Assembly (NCBI GenBank): GCA_036275915.1
Contig: DASUCV010000023.1
Span: 1-64,000, forward strand
Direction: 5' to 3'
Length of the DNA: 64,000 bases
From: Candidatus Polarisedimenticolaceae bacterium
Lineage (GTDB): Bacteria > Acidobacteriota > Polarisedimenticolia > Polarisedimenticolales > DASRJG01
A program made the translations under genes and the position numbers. Of this stretch, positions 51,519 through 59,593 are shown piece by piece. The notes beneath the pieces were generated by a model that worked only from the letters and a program-made list of their open reading frames with translations, ran no database searches and had not been told where the DNA came from. Within the stretch, counting starts at the first letter, position 1. Every line of letters starts with the position of its first letter.

Positions 51519-52688
51519 TCACTGACCCTCCCACGGAGGTCGGGACAAAGGAAAACGATCGCGATACGAGAGCGAGACGAGGTTGTACGCGCAGAGAAAA
51601 TCCGGCACGGTCGTGAGGTCGGAACCGCCGTTGGCATAACCGATCGACATCGGGCAAAGGGAGCATCGCGCGAGGTACCGGCACTCGGCACACTTTCCGT
51701 AGGTCGAACGTTTCGACTGCTTGTCGTGAAAGAGACCCGCGGCACGAACCGCGTCGGGGAACATCGGGAGCCGCTGGGAAACTTCGGGCGTCCGGACATC
51801 GCCGAGGCGCAGCGGGGCCAATCGCTCGCGAAGTCCGGGGGACGGAAACGACTGATACGACTCCGCGAACATGAGACAGCCGTTCGTCTGACCGTCGACG
51901 TCGACCGCGAGCCGCTCGCCGCGCATCACGCCGCACATGGTGATCCGCTTGGGCCGCGGAACGCGCCTGGCCCGACCGGACTTCCGAAAGGCGACCAGAG
52001 GCACGCGGCCGGTTCTCGCGTAGTGCCTCACCGAAGCACGGAAGACACGTCGGAACTGGGCGCGAAGATCCTCGATCATTTCCGGCTTGAAGTACGGATC
52101 GGGCGTCACCTTCGCCGAGACGCCCAGCTCCGGCACGTCCTTCGCGAGAAAGTACTCGACCGAATCGGCGAACCAAGGAATCGTCCGTGGCACGAGAGTC
52201 ATCGCGATGCTCACGTGATCCTCGTACCAGGGTCCGGCGCGCTCGCGCATCTCGTCGAGGAGCGCGTCCAGGACTCGATGCGTTCCCTTCCCGCGAAAGA
52301 TCTGCATCTGCGGCACACCGTCGAAGCTGAGCTGGACGTCGAACGCGTTGGAGCTCAGAAACTCGATCGCCTCGGATGTCATCGACATGCCGTTGGTCAG
52401 AAGGGACAGTTGCACGCGCTGGGTGGGTTTGCGCCGCGCCTTCAGGTAGTCGACGGCACGCCGAATCGTGTCGAACTCGAGCATCGGCTCGCCGCCGAAG
52501 AACACGATTTGGACGCGAGGCTCGGACGACCCGAGTGCGAGGTCGAGCGCCGCCTGTGCGGTCTCCCATTCCATGCTCTTGGCCTTCTTGTCGTCCTGGA
52601 AGCAATACCCACACTTCAGGTCGCAGCGCGACGTGAGAATCACGTCGACCGTTTTCACGCGCGAAATGCTGGGGTGCGGACCCTGCAT
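51519..52688 (-). CDS. Radical SAM/SPASM peptide-maturase-like enzyme
   Basis: The 389-residue enzyme has the radical SAM cluster motif CDLKCGYC (Cys22, 26, 29) and GGEP at 65-68. The SPASM region carries Cys252 and 271, then Cys333, 336, 342, 345 and 366, enough for auxiliary iron-sulfur clusters. The layout matches sulfatase and RiPP maturases that install cross-links on peptides. The ATG at 52688 is 13 bases after the stop of a 74-residue peptide gene, and the peptidase start is one base after its own stop. An upstream frame extension overlaps the peptide gene and was not used. Which chemistry it performs cannot be told. Confidence 0.85.
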   Translation of the reverse strand: MQGPHPSISRVKTVDVILTSRCDLKCGYCFQDDKKAKSMEWETAQAALDLALGSSEPRVQIVFFGGEPMLEFDTIRRAVDYLKARRKPTQRVQLSLLTNGMSMTSEAIEFLSSNAFDVQLSFDGVPQMQIFRGKGTHRVLDALLDEMRERAGPWYEDHVSIAMTLVPRTIPWFADSVEYFLAKDVPELGVSAKVTPDPYFKPEMIEDLRAQFRRVFRASVRHYARTGRVPLVAFRKSGRARRVPRPKRITMCGVMRGERLAVDVDGQTNGCLMFAESYQSFPSPGLRERLAPLRLGDVRTPEVSQRLPMFPDAVRAAGLFHDKQSKRSTYGKCAECRYLARCSLCPMSIGYANGGSDLTTVPDFLCAYNLVSLSYRDRFPLSRPPWEGQ

Positions 52689-52701
52689 CGGCGTTGCCGT
52701 A

Positions 52702-52926
52702 TCAGTCCTTGATCGGCGGCGGACAGTCTCCGCCGACCCAGCGCATCGGACCGCCGAGAGAGTCACCCGACTTGTTTGATTCGAGCTGTTTCGAAACCCC
52801 CTTGAGCATTGCCGCTGCTTCCTTCAACACTCTCTTCAGATGCTTGGCCTTCTTCTTCGACGCGGATGACCCGCTGCGTCTCGTGGTGCCAGGCCGCGCG
52901 GCTTTCTTCTTCGCTTGTTTCTCCAT
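52702..52926 (-). CDS. Small Lys-rich peptide, candidate RiPP precursor
   Basis: This 74-residue protein is not recognised. Residues 1-50 are very basic, with a likely amphipathic helix (AKHLKRVLKEAAAMLKGVSK). The C-terminus changes in composition: GGPMRWVGGDCPPPIKD, with Gly-Gly at 58-59, Trp63, a single Cys68 and three prolines. This leader/core contrast, the size and the radical SAM/SPASM gene 13 bases downstream are typical of modified-peptide precursors. ATG at 52926 has GGAGGA 5 bases upstream, the best ribosome binding site in the area, which supports translation. Cleavage after Gly-Gly and cross-linking at Trp or Cys are guesses. Confidence 0.65.
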   Translation of the reverse strand: MEKQAKKKAARPGTTRRSGSSASKKKAKHLKRVLKEAAAMLKGVSKQLESNKSGDSLGGPMRWVGGDCPPPIKD

Positions 52927-52931
52927 GACAG

Positions 52932-52979
52932 TCCTCCATGGCCCAAGCGGGCCACACACCCGGCCGCGCAGAAGCGCGG
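52932..52979 (-). promoter_or_regulatory. Leader of the peptide gene: strong RBS and two hairpins
   Basis: The Shine-Dalgarno sequence GGAGGA is at 52932-52937. Just upstream are GGCCC-AAGC-GGGCC (52940-52953) and CCGCGC-AGAA-GCGCGG (52964-52979), written on the plus strand. No T-tract follows either one. They may stabilise or separate the peptide mRNA from the kinase message. The gap to the kinase stop is 110 bases and has no convincing promoter. Confidence 0.5.
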
Positions 52980-53036
52980 ATTCGGTTGAAAAACCTCTTA
53001 ACGGTGGTAGCGAATCCTTGGTCGATGCGAACGACG

Positions 53037-55682
53037 TCAGAAGGTTCCTGGCGGCGCCTCGAGGATCCAGACGTCCCCACGCGTCTCGGAGATCATGCTC
53101 ACGAGCATACGCCCGTTGCGATCCAAATCGAAGAGGGCGCTCGATGGATCTGTACCCGTCAGGGGTGGCGAGAGGGCTGCCGCGCGTCCAGTGCCAAGGT
53201 CGACCCTGCGAACGTCGAACGTCGAGCCACCCCAGACGCCGGACGCGAAGAGCCCGGAGGGCGGGGCGAGCCAGCGCAGCCGCTGGGCGTCCGCACCGTG
53301 GGTGACCCTGCGCAGAGCTCTTCCGTCGATCTGCACGACGAAGATTTCACCGATCCCGTCGATTTTCCGCACGAACGAGATCGACCGTCCGTCGGGCGAC
53401 CATTCGGGTGATGAGTCGAAGTCGGGGCCGGATGTGACGCGGCTTGCCGTACCGATCGCCCGCCCTTCTGCCACCGCTTCGACCCAGATGTGCGGAGTTC
53501 CCCCGCGCTCCGAGACGAACGCGAGCTTGGCACCGTCCGGCGACCACGCGGGCTGGATGTCCGCAGCCGGGTCATCCGTGAAGCGAATGGCCTCTCCGCC
53601 GCGCGACGACATCAGCCAAATGTCGCGCTGGCCGTCGACGATCCTCCAGAACGCAAGCCATCGCCCATCGGGCGAGACGCGCGGAAGCGCGGCGTTCCAT
53701 TCGGTCAGCCGCTCGACGGGACCGGTCGGCTTCCCATCGGCGATCGATTGAGCGGCAAGGCCCATGACACCGCCCCAACGGCCTGAGCAGAAATAAACGC
53801 GAGTGCCATCGGGAGCGATCGCGGGTGCGGTTTCATACGCGGGAGAGCTCAGCCGGACTTGCGAGCCGGTAATCATGTTACGCAGTCCGACGTCTGCGTC
53901 GCTGTTGAAGCTCGTGAAAGCCATGCGCCTTCCGGCACGGTCGATCGTGGGAGTCGTTTCGGGTCCGGTGCCGTAGGTCAGTCTCTCCGGGGAACCGCCG
54001 TTCGCGGAAACACGCCAGAGCGCAAGCGTGCCGTCGCGCATCGATCCGAAGTAAACGTGCGTTCCGTCGGAGGAGAACGCAGGACGTGTGTCGGCCACGA
54101 CGCCATCTGTCAATTGGCGCGCCGTGTGCGCCGTCGGGTCCGCGATCCAGATGTGCGCGGAATCGGCGAACACGATCCTCGTGGCGTCTGGCGACCATGC
54201 AGGGTCAAATTGCCCCCATTGCCCGACGCCATCCTTGGTGAGCGGACTGGCCGCCTCCGGCGCCGCGACCGGCGCGAGGTAGATGCGCGGGTCGCCGTTC
54301 GCGGGCGTCCGCATGAACGCGATCCTTCTTCCGTCGGGTGAGACCGCCGGTCCGTCGGCATCAGGGACGACGAGGGTTGGCGACCCCCCGAGCGCTGGGA
54401 CTTTCCACACGGCGTCACGTCCGCCGCGATCAGAGACGAAAGCCAGAGCGGAGCCGTCCGGAAACCATGTTGGGCGTCGGTCGGCGGCGGGATCGCCGGT
54501 GAGACGCAGCGGGTTACCACCGTGGGCATCGATGAGCCAAATGTGTGAGCCGCCGCCCTCGTCCGAGGCGTAGGCGATGAGCGTTCCGTCGGGCGAGATC
54601 GCCGGATCGTGCTCCGTCCCCGGCGCTGACGTGATCTGGCGCGGCGTCCCGAGAACCACGGGCGCAGGGTCGCCACGATGCCACGCGATCCACGCCGCCA
54701 CCGCGAGCGCCAGCGCTCCACTGGACGCCAAGATCACGGTCCATGACGCCCGTCGACGCGAACCGAATTCCTCCTCGGGATCGAAATCACCCGATGCTCG
54801 GCGCCGCTTCAGGGCCCGCACGTCGGCGAGCATGTCTCGGGCGTCCTGGTAGCGCTCTTCCGGACGCCTTGCGATCGCTTTGCGGATGATCCGCTCGAGC
54901 GCACGAGGCACCGCGTAGTTGAGCCGTCCGATCGCGACCGGCTCCTTGCGCTGGACCGCTTGATAGACGTCCCACTGCGGCGTCGGCGAGAAGGCCGCCT
55001 TGGCCGTGCACATCTCGTAGAGAATCACTCCTAACGCGAAGATGTCGGTGCGCGGGTCCGGCTCCGCGCCGAGGAGCTGCTCGGGCGACATGTACGCGAT
55101 GGTGCCGACGATCTTTCCTTCCTTCGTGAGCTGCGAGCTGTTCGTCGATTGCTGGCTCGCCTCCCCCTCCGCGCTGAAAAACCGAGCTAGCCCAAAGTCG
55201 GTTAGCCGAGCCCGGCCATCCTTGCCGATAAGAACGTTGCCGGGCTTGATGTCGCGATGCAGGACGCCCTTCGCGTGCGCCGCTCGCAGCGCGTCGGTGA
55301 GATCCTCGGCGTGCACGATGATCTCGTCGACCGGAAGCGGCTCGCCGCCGGACAACACATCCGTCAGCGTGGCGCCGTCGACCCACTCCATCGCGATCCA
55401 TGGCAGGTCGCGCTCTTCGAAGACCTCGAAGACGGGGACGATCGTCGGATGCGTAATGCGAGACGCCGCCTTCGACTCGCGGAGGAACCGATGACGGCTG
55501 ACCGGGTCGGAAGCGAGGTGCGGCCACGGGCACTTGAGCGCCGCGTCCCTGCCGAGCCGGACGTCACGCGCGTGGAAAACGATTCCCATCCCGCCGGAGC
55601 CGATCTCCGACAGGACCTCGTAGTGCTGGACGCGATCGCCCGGCCGAGGGAGCCGGGGGTCGTTCCCGCCGTCAGCGGTCAG
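53037..55682 (-). CDS. Transmembrane Ser/Thr protein kinase with PD40 beta-propeller, CTG start
   Basis: The 881-residue protein has a Hanks-type kinase domain (about 14-290). The Gly-rich loop is IGSGGMGIVF, catalytic Lys is in AALK, the catalytic loop is HRDIKPGN and DFGLA follows. One transmembrane helix (about 315-340) comes next. About 520 residues of TolB/PD40-type WD40-like repeats complete the protein (DPAISPDGTLIAYASDEGG; PTWFPDGSALAFVSDRGG), placed outside the membrane. The first ATG falls inside the Gly-rich loop and would destroy it. The frame continues upstream to CTG at 55682, eight bases after AGGAGG, which I take as start. Such kinases are abundant in Acidobacteriota. It lies upstream of the peptide cassette on the same strand. 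Confidence 0.85.
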   Translation of the reverse strand: MTADGGNDPRLPRPGDRVQHYEVLSEIGSGGMGIVFHARDVRLGRDAALKCPWPHLASDPVSRHRFLRESKAASRITHPTIVPVFEVFEERDLPWIAMEWVDGATLTDVLSGGEPLPVDEIIVHAEDLTDALRAAHAKGVLHRDIKPGNVLIGKDGRARLTDFGLARFFSAEGEASQQSTNSSQLTKEGKIVGTIAYMSPEQLLGAEPDPRTDIFALGVILYEMCTAKAAFSPTPQWDVYQAVQRKEPVAIGRLNYAVPRALERIIRKAIARRPEERYQDARDMLADVRALKRRRASGDFDPEEEFGSRRRASWTVILASSGALALAVAAWIAWHRGDPAPVVLGTPRQITSAPGTEHDPAISPDGTLIAYASDEGGGSHIWLIDAHGGNPLRLTGDPAADRRPTWFPDGSALAFVSDRGGRDAVWKVPALGGSPTLVVPDADGPAVSPDGRRIAFMRTPANGDPRIYLAPVAAPEAASPLTKDGVGQWGQFDPAWSPDATRIVFADSAHIWIADPTAHTARQLTDGVVADTRPAFSSDGTHVYFGSMRDGTLALWRVSANGGSPERLTYGTGPETTPTIDRAGRRMAFTSFNSDADVGLRNMITGSQVRLSSPAYETAPAIAPDGTRVYFCSGRWGGVMGLAAQSIADGKPTGPVERLTEWNAALPRVSPDGRWLAFWRIVDGQRDIWLMSSRGGEAIRFTDDPAADIQPAWSPDGAKLAFVSERGGTPHIWVEAVAEGRAIGTASRVTSGPDFDSSPEWSPDGRSISFVRKIDGIGEIFVVQIDGRALRRVTHGADAQRLRWLAPPSGLFASGVWGGSTFDVRRVDLGTGRAAALSPPLTGTDPSSALFDLDRNGRMLVSMISETRGDVWILEAPPGTF

Positions 55683-55690
55683 ATGAGAGA

Positions 55691-55696
55691 CCTCCT
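55691..55696 (-). promoter_or_regulatory. Ribosome binding site fixing a CTG start
   Basis: A perfect AGGAGG on the minus strand lies 8 bases before CTG 55682-55680. No ATG, GTG or TTG occurs in frame between the previous stop codon (55707-55709) and the kinase Gly-rich loop, so CTG is the best start. Confidence 0.65.
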
Positions 55697-55706
55697 GCAG
55701 CCGATC

Positions 55707-58013
55707 CTACTCCAGCCAGCACATCGCTTCCCCCGCCTCGCCGTCCATCGCGAGCCGGAGGACGCGCCCGGGCGCCGCGTCCGCGGTGTGGACGACGTGG
55801 AGGCCGCGCGCGAGATCGGCGTCTTGCGGCGACACCGAGGCGAGCGCGTTCGGCGCGTCGAGGAAGAAGCTCTCGCGCAGCGTGTCGGCGCCTTCGTCCG
55901 GGTGGAGGGCGAGGTAGTAGATCCCGTCCTCGACAAGGTCCTGGAAGAAGTGCGTGCCGTACGAGACCTCGGGCACGTACTCGCCCTTTCGGTGGGCGAT
56001 CTCGATGAGCACGGCGCAGTGGTTGATGTCGGCGTAGTGGACGCGGACGCCGAGCTGGGGATCGTTCGTGCCCCATCGCCCGGGGCCCATGAGGAGAAAC
56101 GTCCGTCCCTCGAGCGCATCGTTGACGCGCGCCACGGCGCGGCCGATCGCCGCGCGCTTCTCGAAGCCGGCGGCATCGTAGGCGCGCGGATCGACGTAGA
56201 CGACGGTGTCGATGCGGGGGACCTCGCCCGAGCGGACGAGGCCGCGCGACGAGAAGACGACGCGCTCGCGCGGGATCCCGCGCGGGAGCCGGGCCTCCTC
56301 CTCGGCGACCTGGACGAGCGGCCGGCACTGGAGGAGGTAGAAGCGGTCCTCGACCTGCGCGAACTCGACGTTGACCGGCGTGCCGTACGCGTCTTCCAGG
56401 CGGCGCATGCGGTCGCGCATGATCGCGGCGAACCGCGTCCGCGCGAGCAGGCGGTCGAAGGTCAGGCAAATGCGCGACGCCGGCGTGCCCGCGAGGCTGC
56501 CGGTCGGCTCGACGAGCCCGTCCTCGGTGCGGATCGACGCGACCTGGTCGAGGCCCGGCGGCTCCGCGCCCTCCTCGAGGACGCTCGTCAGCGGCACGGT
56601 CGTGAAGCGATCCGCGGCGAGGTCGATGACGTCGACCATCCGCTGCGCGTAGCGCGCCTGGCGCTCCGGTGTGACCTCCGGCCGGAGCATCGGCGCTCCG
56701 AGCGCGACGAGACGCGAGTAGTCGTTGCCGGTGCGGTCGACGGCGCGAGTGCCGAGGCCGTAGACGACCCGCGCGAGCCCGTCCTCGGACTTCAGGCGCG
56801 GCGACCAGCGGTACTCGTTCCGCGAGAAGCCCACACCGGCGACGTCGGGGAAGAAGTAGCGGCCGTGCGGCCGCCCGACGACCTTTTGGATCAGGATCGC
56901 CATGTCCTCGTTGTAGTCGATGAGGTTGTGGCGGCGGCGATAGCTGAGCGGGTTCGGCGCGAGGGTGGACGCGAAGACCTCGGCAACGGCCGCGAGGAGC
57001 GCTTTCAACCGCTCGGTCCGCGTCCCCTGGTTCCCGAGGAAGACACTCGCGTACATCCCCGAGAACGCCGCGCCGAACCGGTCTTCCAGGAGGCTCGAGC
57101 TGCGCACGATGAGCGGATGGTGGCCGACGGTCTCGAGGACGCGATCGAGGCGCTGGACCAGCTCTTCGGGAAACTCCGCGTTCTGGAAGATCTGCCGGAT
57201 GAGCGGGTACTCGTTCCTGATCTCCTCCGTCGGCTTGTACTTCTGGCTCTGCCACTCGTCCAGCCGGTTCATGCGGATCACCGTCTCGATGAGATCGGAC
57301 CGGACGAACCACGACTCGGGCAGGTGGACCTGGGCGATCGGATCCCGGCCGTGCTCCTCCCGCTCGCCCTGGAGGATGCGATAGCCGAGGTACAGTCCGG
57401 CGGCCTTGCCGCCGATGCGCCCTTGCCCCTTCGAAGACCCGATAATGCGATCGAGGATCCACTCGAAATCGGTCACGCGGAGGTAGTTCTTCGCGACACC
57501 GATGAATTCGAGCTGGTCGCTGATGAAGTTGCGGATCAGGGCGACGCGGAGCTGGGTCGTGCGCGCCGGCGCCAGGCGCTCGTCGCCGCGCGGCAGGCGG
57601 CAGAACCGCCGCAGCGCCTCGGCGAGGACCTCGAACGACACGCCAGGGAGGTTCGCGATCGTCTCCAGGCTCTCGGCTTCGTCGCGCCGGCGGACGCCGT
57701 CGACGACCTGCTGCACGCGCTCCGGGGTCAGGAGCGCCGCCGCATGCTGGAGAACCGTGTCCCTGACGGCGACGCGCTCGCCCGCGCTCCACGGGGCCGC
57801 GCCCGGCCGGTTCGGGTTGTCGTCGGCCGGGGCGGCCGCGCCCTCCCCCGCCTCCGCCCGAGCCTCGCCGTAGACGGCGTCGATCGAGATCAGCCCCTCG
57901 CTGTGGAGGACGATGAGGAGCTGGCGCGCGATCCGTTCGGCCAGCTCCGGCCAGAGCGAGAGCGCCTCGCGCAGCGTCGCCTCGGTATCGGGCCGCACGT
58001 CCTTGGGGATCAT
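55707..58013 (-). CDS. PEP/pyruvate-binding (PPDK N-domain) protein without phosphohistidine domain
   Basis: The 768-residue protein has a helical N-terminal region (1-200) and then the ATP-grasp part of pyruvate phosphate dikinase/PEP synthase. Motifs are IGGKAAGLYLGYRIL, PLIVRSSSLLEDRFGAAFSGMYASVF, DMAILIQKVVG and VVYGLGTRAVDR, and an acidic nucleotide-site segment VNVEFAQVEDRFYLLQCRPL follows. The swivelling phosphohistidine domain and the C-terminal PEP barrel are absent. It may phosphorylate a partner or be regulatory; the reaction is unknown. ATG at 58013 overlaps the upstream lipoprotein stop (ATGA). The kinase CTG lies 24 bases downstream. Confidence 0.8.
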   Translation of the reverse strand: MIPKDVRPDTEATLREALSLWPELAERIARQLLIVLHSEGLISIDAVYGEARAEAGEGAAAPADDNPNRPGAAPWSAGERVAVRDTVLQHAAALLTPERVQQVVDGVRRRDEAESLETIANLPGVSFEVLAEALRRFCRLPRGDERLAPARTTQLRVALIRNFISDQLEFIGVAKNYLRVTDFEWILDRIIGSSKGQGRIGGKAAGLYLGYRILQGEREEHGRDPIAQVHLPESWFVRSDLIETVIRMNRLDEWQSQKYKPTEEIRNEYPLIRQIFQNAEFPEELVQRLDRVLETVGHHPLIVRSSSLLEDRFGAAFSGMYASVFLGNQGTRTERLKALLAAVAEVFASTLAPNPLSYRRRHNLIDYNEDMAILIQKVVGRPHGRYFFPDVAGVGFSRNEYRWSPRLKSEDGLARVVYGLGTRAVDRTGNDYSRLVALGAPMLRPEVTPERQARYAQRMVDVIDLAADRFTTVPLTSVLEEGAEPPGLDQVASIRTEDGLVEPTGSLAGTPASRICLTFDRLLARTRFAAIMRDRMRRLEDAYGTPVNVEFAQVEDRFYLLQCRPLVQVAEEEARLPRGIPRERVVFSSRGLVRSGEVPRIDTVVYVDPRAYDAAGFEKRAAIGRAVARVNDALEGRTFLLMGPGRWGTNDPQLGVRVHYADINHCAVLIEIAHRKGEYVPEVSYGTHFFQDLVEDGIYYLALHPDEGADTLRESFFLDAPNALASVSPQDADLARGLHVVHTADAAPGRVLRLAMDGEAGEAMCWLE

Positions 58014-59593
58014 CGCGCCGACGCCTTCACGCGCGCCCGCAGATCCCGGATCGCAGGATCGCCGGGATCGAGGAACGCCGCCGCGTCCAGGTGGACGGCG
58101 GCCTCTGCCGGCCGCCCGGCCTCGATCAGGAGACCGCCGAGATTCGCCTGTGCCGCGGCCCAGGTCGGCCGGAGCCGCACGGCGTCGGCGAGCTCGGAGA
58201 GCGCGTCGTCGACCCTTCCCTCGCGGGCGTATCCGGTCCCCAGGGCCATCGCATACGAGCCCTGATCGGGAAGGATCCGCCGCGCCTCCCTGAACTCCGC
58301 GACGGCGCCTTCGACATCGCCGCTCTCACGAAGGAGGACGCCGAGCTCCAGGCGCGAGTCGCCGTGCTGCGGCGCCTCGGCGACCACGCGGCGGAGGGTC
58401 GCGATCGCCTCGTCGTCGCGGCGCAGGCGCGCAAGGCAGCTCGCCTCGCGCCGGAGCCCGTAGACGGTGAACGGTCCGATCGGGTGCGCGCGGCGATAGT
58501 CGCGGTAGGCCGCGAGCGCGTCGGCCCATCGTCCGTTGATGAAGAGCGCGTCGGCCTCGAAGAGACCGGCGTCGGACAGAACCGGGTCGAGGGCGACGGC
58601 GCGGGCCCGGGCCGTCTCCCGTTCTGCGCTGCGGCCGGCGCGCGCTTCGGCCAGCGAGAGCGCGTACCAGGCCGCCGCGTCGTCGGGAAGCGCCTGCACG
58701 CGTGCCTCCGCCTCCCGTGCGTACACCGCGGCGCGCTGGGTCGCGGCGTCGACGTCGCCCTCGAGGGCGTCGGTCATCGCGCGGCCGAGCCAGCGGCACG
58801 AGGGCGGAAGGAAGCCCCCGAACGTCGAGTACGATACGGTCGCCAGATCGGCGCGGAGGCGCTTGGCCCGGAGGCGCGCCACGAGCGACGCCGGGTCGAT
58901 CCACGGCGCCTCGGTCACCTCCTGCGTCGTGGCCGAGCGGGTCGTGAGGAAATCGAGGTCGACGTCCAGGAGCACCGGCTCGTCGAAGACCGGAAGATCG
59001 GCCAGCTCGCAGATGGTCGTGTCGACGCCCAAGATCGTGCCCCGGATCACGCGCCCCTCGCGGTGGAGGGAGTGCGCCTCGTCGAGGGTCACCTTCTGCA
59101 TCTTCCGGAGGACGAGCCCCTGGACGAGCGCTTCGGCGGCCCCCGCATCGGGAAGGGTCCCGTCGGGAACGACCCAGACGTAGGAGCGCATGACGCCGAG
59201 GCGCGCGGCGGGATAGAGGAAGTTCCAGATGGCGAACCGCTGATGGGTCGTGCCGTCGAGCACGTACGGGTGGAGCTCGAGGTGGGGCAGCTCGTCCGGG
59301 TCGGCGGCGGCGATCCGCGCGATCGTCGCGTCCGGGAGCCAGTCGAGATCGGCGTGCCCGTCCAGATGGACGACGATGCGGCCCTGCGCGCCGGCGCGCC
59401 TCCAGGCGATGAGCGACGATGAGTGGTTCTCGTAGAGGTGGACCTGCGACAGCGGCTCGATCCCGATCTTCGAGCCCGCCGTCGATCGCTCCGGTGCGCG
59501 CCCGCCCGTTCCGCACGCGAGCGGCAAGACGACGGCGCCGGCTGTGATCAGACGATGGAGGCGCAAGCGCGTCGAATATACCGGGACCCTCAC
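58010..59593 (-). CDS. UPF0489 domain lipoprotein with TPR repeats
   Basis: The 527-residue protein starts at GTG 59593 with a lipoprotein signal ending LPLACG. Residues about 45-230 form a UPF0489-type domain: LYENHSSSLIAWRR, VVHLDGHADLDWLP and LLDVDLDFLTT, with His/Asp clusters that suggest metal binding. From about 285 on there are five to six TPR units (ALSLAEARAGRSAERETARARA, GYAREGRVDDALSELADAVRL, NLGGLLIEAGRPAEAAVHLDAA). Function unknown; an outer-membrane or periplasmic hydrolase/assembly role is possible. The start overlaps the MidA-like stop (GTGA). Confidence 0.75.
   Translation of the reverse strand: MRVPVYSTRLRLHRLITAGAVVLPLACGTGGRAPERSTAGSKIGIEPLSQVHLYENHSSSLIAWRRAGAQGRIVVHLDGHADLDWLPDATIARIAAADPDELPHLELHPYVLDGTTHQRFAIWNFLYPAARLGVMRSYVWVVPDGTLPDAGAAEALVQGLVLRKMQKVTLDEAHSLHREGRVIRGTILGVDTTICELADLPVFDEPVLLDVDLDFLTTRSATTQEVTEAPWIDPASLVARLRAKRLRADLATVSYSTFGGFLPPSCRWLGRAMTDALEGDVDAATQRAAVYAREAEARVQALPDDAAAWYALSLAEARAGRSAERETARARAVALDPVLSDAGLFEADALFINGRWADALAAYRDYRRAHPIGPFTVYGLRREASCLARLRRDDEAIATLRRVVAEAPQHGDSRLELGVLLRESGDVEGAVAEFREARRILPDQGSYAMALGTGYAREGRVDDALSELADAVRLRPTWAAAQANLGGLLIEAGRPAEAAVHLDAAAFLDPGDPAIRDLRARVKASAR

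Noticed and set aside
51518-51799. N-terminal in-frame extension of the M64 peptidase into the radical SAM gene
   Set aside because: The extra 94 residues are Ser/Arg/Thr-rich out-of-frame translation of the SPASM region. The ATG at 51517 has a good ribosome site.
52927-52959. An 11-residue longer start of the small peptide gene
   Set aside because: The upstream start lacks a ribosome binding site, whereas GGAGGA sits 5 bases before the ATG at 52926.
55257-58265. A 1002-codon plus-strand open frame opposite the kinase and PEP/pyruvate-binding gene
   Set aside because: No domain features, and it lies antisense to two genes with clear catalytic or nucleotide motifs.
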